From positions 1-13,334 of the forward strand of contig SKZS01000119.1 of assembly GCA_007127255.1 (NCBI GenBank): DNA of 13,334 nucleotides, read 5' to 3'. Under the pieces are notes generated by a model. The model searched no databases. It was not told the origin of the DNA and was given only the letters and a program-made list of their open reading frames with translations. This DNA is from Syntrophomonadaceae bacterium (lineage in GTDB: Bacteria; Bacillota; Dethiobacteria; DTU022). Positions 11,519 to 13,334 of the stretch are shown here, piece after piece; position 1 is the first letter of the stretch; every line of letters starts with the position of its first letter. A program made the translations under genes and the position numbers.

Positions 11519-13334
11519 TACTTTACCTCCACTGCATTATATTTGCATGATTCCAGGCAGATTCCGCACTTGATGCAATCTTCCTGGTTGATGGTGTGAA
11601 GCTCTTTCGGTTCGCCGCTGATTGCCCGGGTCGGACAGTTTTTGGCACAGATAACGCAGCCTGTACAGTTTTCGTTGATCGCGTAAGTAATTAAAGCGGT
11701 GCAAACCCCGGCCGGACAGGTTTTATCTTTAATATGCTTCATGTATTCATCTTCAAAATAGCGCAGGGTCGTCAGCACCGGATTAGGAGCAGTTCCGCCA
11801 AGCTGGCACAGGCTTGAACTTTCAATGGTCTCAGAGAGCTCCTGCAGCCGGTCTAAATCTTCTTCCTTGCCTTCCCCCCTGGTAATGCGGGTTAGAACAT
11901 TACTCAAGGCAAATAAACCTTCTCGGCATGGTGTGCACTTACCGCAGGATTCGTCAATCAGGAAGTTTATAAAGTAACGGGCAACGTCGACCATGCAGGT
12001 ATGATCGTCCATTACGATCATTCCGCCCGAACCCATCATTGAACCTGCTTTGGTCAGTGAATCGAAATCCACTTCCATGTCAAGGTTTTCTTCAGGGATA
12101 CAGCCGCCGGAAGGGCCACCGGTCTGGATAGCCTTGAATTTCCTGCCGCCGGGAATTCCTCCTCCCACTTTATAGACTATATCATGCAGGGTAATGCCCA
12201 TCGGCACCTCTACCAGTCCGGTATTATTAATATCACCGACAAGGGAGAAAACCTTGGTTCCACTGGAACCATTCCATGGATTTCCCTTAACATCACCGGT
12301 ACCAATTTCGGCAAACCACTCTGCTCCTTTAAGGATAATTTCCGGGATATTGGCCCAGGTTTCAACATTATTCAAGACCGTGGGTTTATCGCGGTAACCA
12401 TATTCAACATTATGAATGTACTTAGCCCTGGGCTCTCCGGCTTTTCCGGACATGGAAGCCATCAGGGCTGTCGACTCACCGCAGACAAAAGCTCCCGCTC
12501 CCCGGTGAATATGAATATCGAATGAAAAGTCAGTACCCATGATTGAATCCCCAAGCAGCCCCCTGGAGCGGGCCTGCTCGAGGGCTTTTTCCAGTCGTTC
12601 CAGGGCCAGGGGATACTCTTTGCGGATATAGATAAAACCTTCCTCAGCCTGTAAGGCCCGGGCAGCGATAAGCATACCCTCGATGACTGTATGGGGATCT
12701 GTCTCAATAATACTGCGGTCCATGAAAGCGCCCGGATCACCCTCGTCCGCGTTGCAAACAATATAGGAAGTTTCGTTTCTTTCTTCCATCGCCTTCTTGC
12801 AGGACTGCCACTTAACACCGGTCGGGAAACCGCCCCCGCCGCGGCCCCTGATACCAGATACAGTAACTTCTTTGATAATTGCATCTGTATCCATCTCCAA
12901 GGCTTTGGCCAGGGCCATGTAACCGTCACGGGCTATGTAGTGATCAATGTTTTCAGGATCAATTAAACCTTTATTGCGCAGGGCAATTAACTGCTGCTCG
13001 GTAAAGAACTCGATCTCATCCATTTTGGTGTAAATTTTTTCGGACTGTGGATCTGTATATAGTAGTTTTTTGACTACTTTACCGCCAAGCAGGTGTTCAT
13101 CGATGATCGAGGTGATGTCATCCTCGCTTACTTTTTGATAAAATACTCCCTGGGGTTGAACTACAACGATTGGACCGACAGCACAAAAACCGTTGCAGCC
13201 GGTTTTGACAACGAGGTAATCATTTTCCATATTACGATTTTCAAGTTCCTTTTTAAACCGGTCGTAAATATTAAAGCCTTTTGCCGATACACAACCGGTA
13301 CCGGTACAAACCATCAGGGCACCCTTGTAACGGG
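11518..13334 (-). CDS. NuoF/HydB-like NAD(H):FMN iron-sulfur subunit (5' end outside window)
   Basis: The frame is open to the window edge. Residues RYKGAL precede the first visible Met (13314) and belong to the usual N-terminal region, so the true start lies beyond 13334. Numbered from that Met: a thioredoxin-like [2Fe-2S] domain (C3, C8, C40, C44); the NADH/FMN site GRGGGGFPTG (157-166) and NADEGDPGAFMDR (188-200); the [4Fe-4S] motif ESCGKCTPCREG (C457, C460, C463, with C503); a CPAGVC pair (C533, C538); and a C-terminal double ferredoxin domain (C550-C553-C556-C560, C580-C583-C586-C590). This order is that of HydB and NADP-reducing hydrogenase or formate dehydrogenase beta subunits, including bifurcating ones, rather than of complex I NuoF, which lacks the C-terminal ferredoxin. 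It overlaps the AOR chimera by one base. A HydC/NuoE-like gene is expected just upstream, outside the window. Confidence 0.95.
   Translation of the reverse strand, partial: RYKGALMVCTGTGCVSAKGFNIYDRFKKELENRNMENDYLVVKTGCNGFCAVGPIVVVQPQGVFYQKVSEDDITSIIDEHLLGGKVVKKLLYTDPQSEKIYTKMDEIEFFTEQQLIALRNKGLIDPENIDHYIARDGYMALAKALEMDTDAIIKEVTVSGIRGRGGGGFPTGVKWQSCKKAMEERNETSYIVCNADEGDPGAFMDRSIIETDPHTVIEGMLIAARALQAEEGFIYIRKEYPLALERLEKALEQARSRGLLGDSIMGTDFSFDIHIHRGAGAFVCGESTALMASMSGKAGEPRAKYIHNVEYGYRDKPTVLNNVETWANIPEIILKGAEWFAEIGTGDVKGNPWNGSSGTKVFSLVGDINNTGLVEVPMGITLHDIVYKVGGGIPGGRKFKAIQTGGPSGGCIPEENLDMEVDFDSLTKAGSMMGSGGMIVMDDHTCMVDVARYFINFLIDESCGKCTPCREGLFALSNVLTRITRGEGKEEDLDRLQELSETIESSSLCQLGGTAPNPVLTTLRYFEDEYMKHIKDKTCPAGVCTALITYAINENCTGCVICAKNCPTRAISGEPKELHTINQEDCIKCGICLESCKYNAVEVK

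Overview
The window most likely comes from an anaerobic, low-to-medium GC Firmicute of the clostridial/Peptococcaceae kind. This is inferred from the strong purine-rich Shine-Dalgarno sites, the consensus sigma-A promoters, the use of TTG and GTG starts, tRNA genes with encoded CCA ends, and flavin/iron-sulfur/tungsten-type redox genes. No ribosomal RNA or other strong taxonomic marker is present.

Positions 1-3457 (minus strand) form one tight operon read mtnP -> mtnA -> mtaD -> surE, from a promoter at 3506-3535. It is a salvage route for the nucleoside by-products of S-adenosylmethionine. A deaminase turns methylthioadenosine (MTA) or S-adenosylhomocysteine (SAH) into the inosine form. A phosphorylase whose base-binding residues look 6-oxopurine-specific splits it, and an isomerase converts the methylthioribose-1-phosphate. 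A SurE nucleotidase follows and runs off the window.

Positions 3555-3920 (plus strand) hold a compact tRNA operon, Thr(UGU)-Tyr(GUA)-Lys(UUU), with a near-consensus promoter and a strong terminator. A 61-nt imperfect palindrome (3996-4056) lies in the gap that follows. Then come a universal stress protein gene (4247-4705) and a second, divergent mtaD paralogue (4913-6208), both on the plus strand.

Positions 6285-9213 (minus strand) carry adoK-ahcY: SAH hydrolase plus an adenosine kinase that removes its adenosine product. The pair is driven by a TTGACT-17-TATAAT promoter. Between promoter and adoK lies a leader of about 300 nt with two terminator-like hairpins, an alternative pairing and a possible 44-codon ORF. 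This looks like a regulated leader.

Positions 9286-13334 (minus strand) hold the most unusual content. A NuoF/HydB-like flavoprotein (5' end outside the window) overlaps by one base the gene of a 671-residue chimera. In the chimera, NuoG/HydA-type ferredoxin domains are fused directly to the C-terminal module of tungsten aldehyde:ferredoxin oxidoreductase (AOR), with no AOR N-terminal domain. A 66-residue ThiS/MoaD-type sulfur carrier ending in Gly-Gly follows after 16 nt. The set resembles a HydAB-type NAD/ferredoxin electron-transfer (possibly bifurcating) complex in which the hydrogenase domain has been replaced by part of an AOR.
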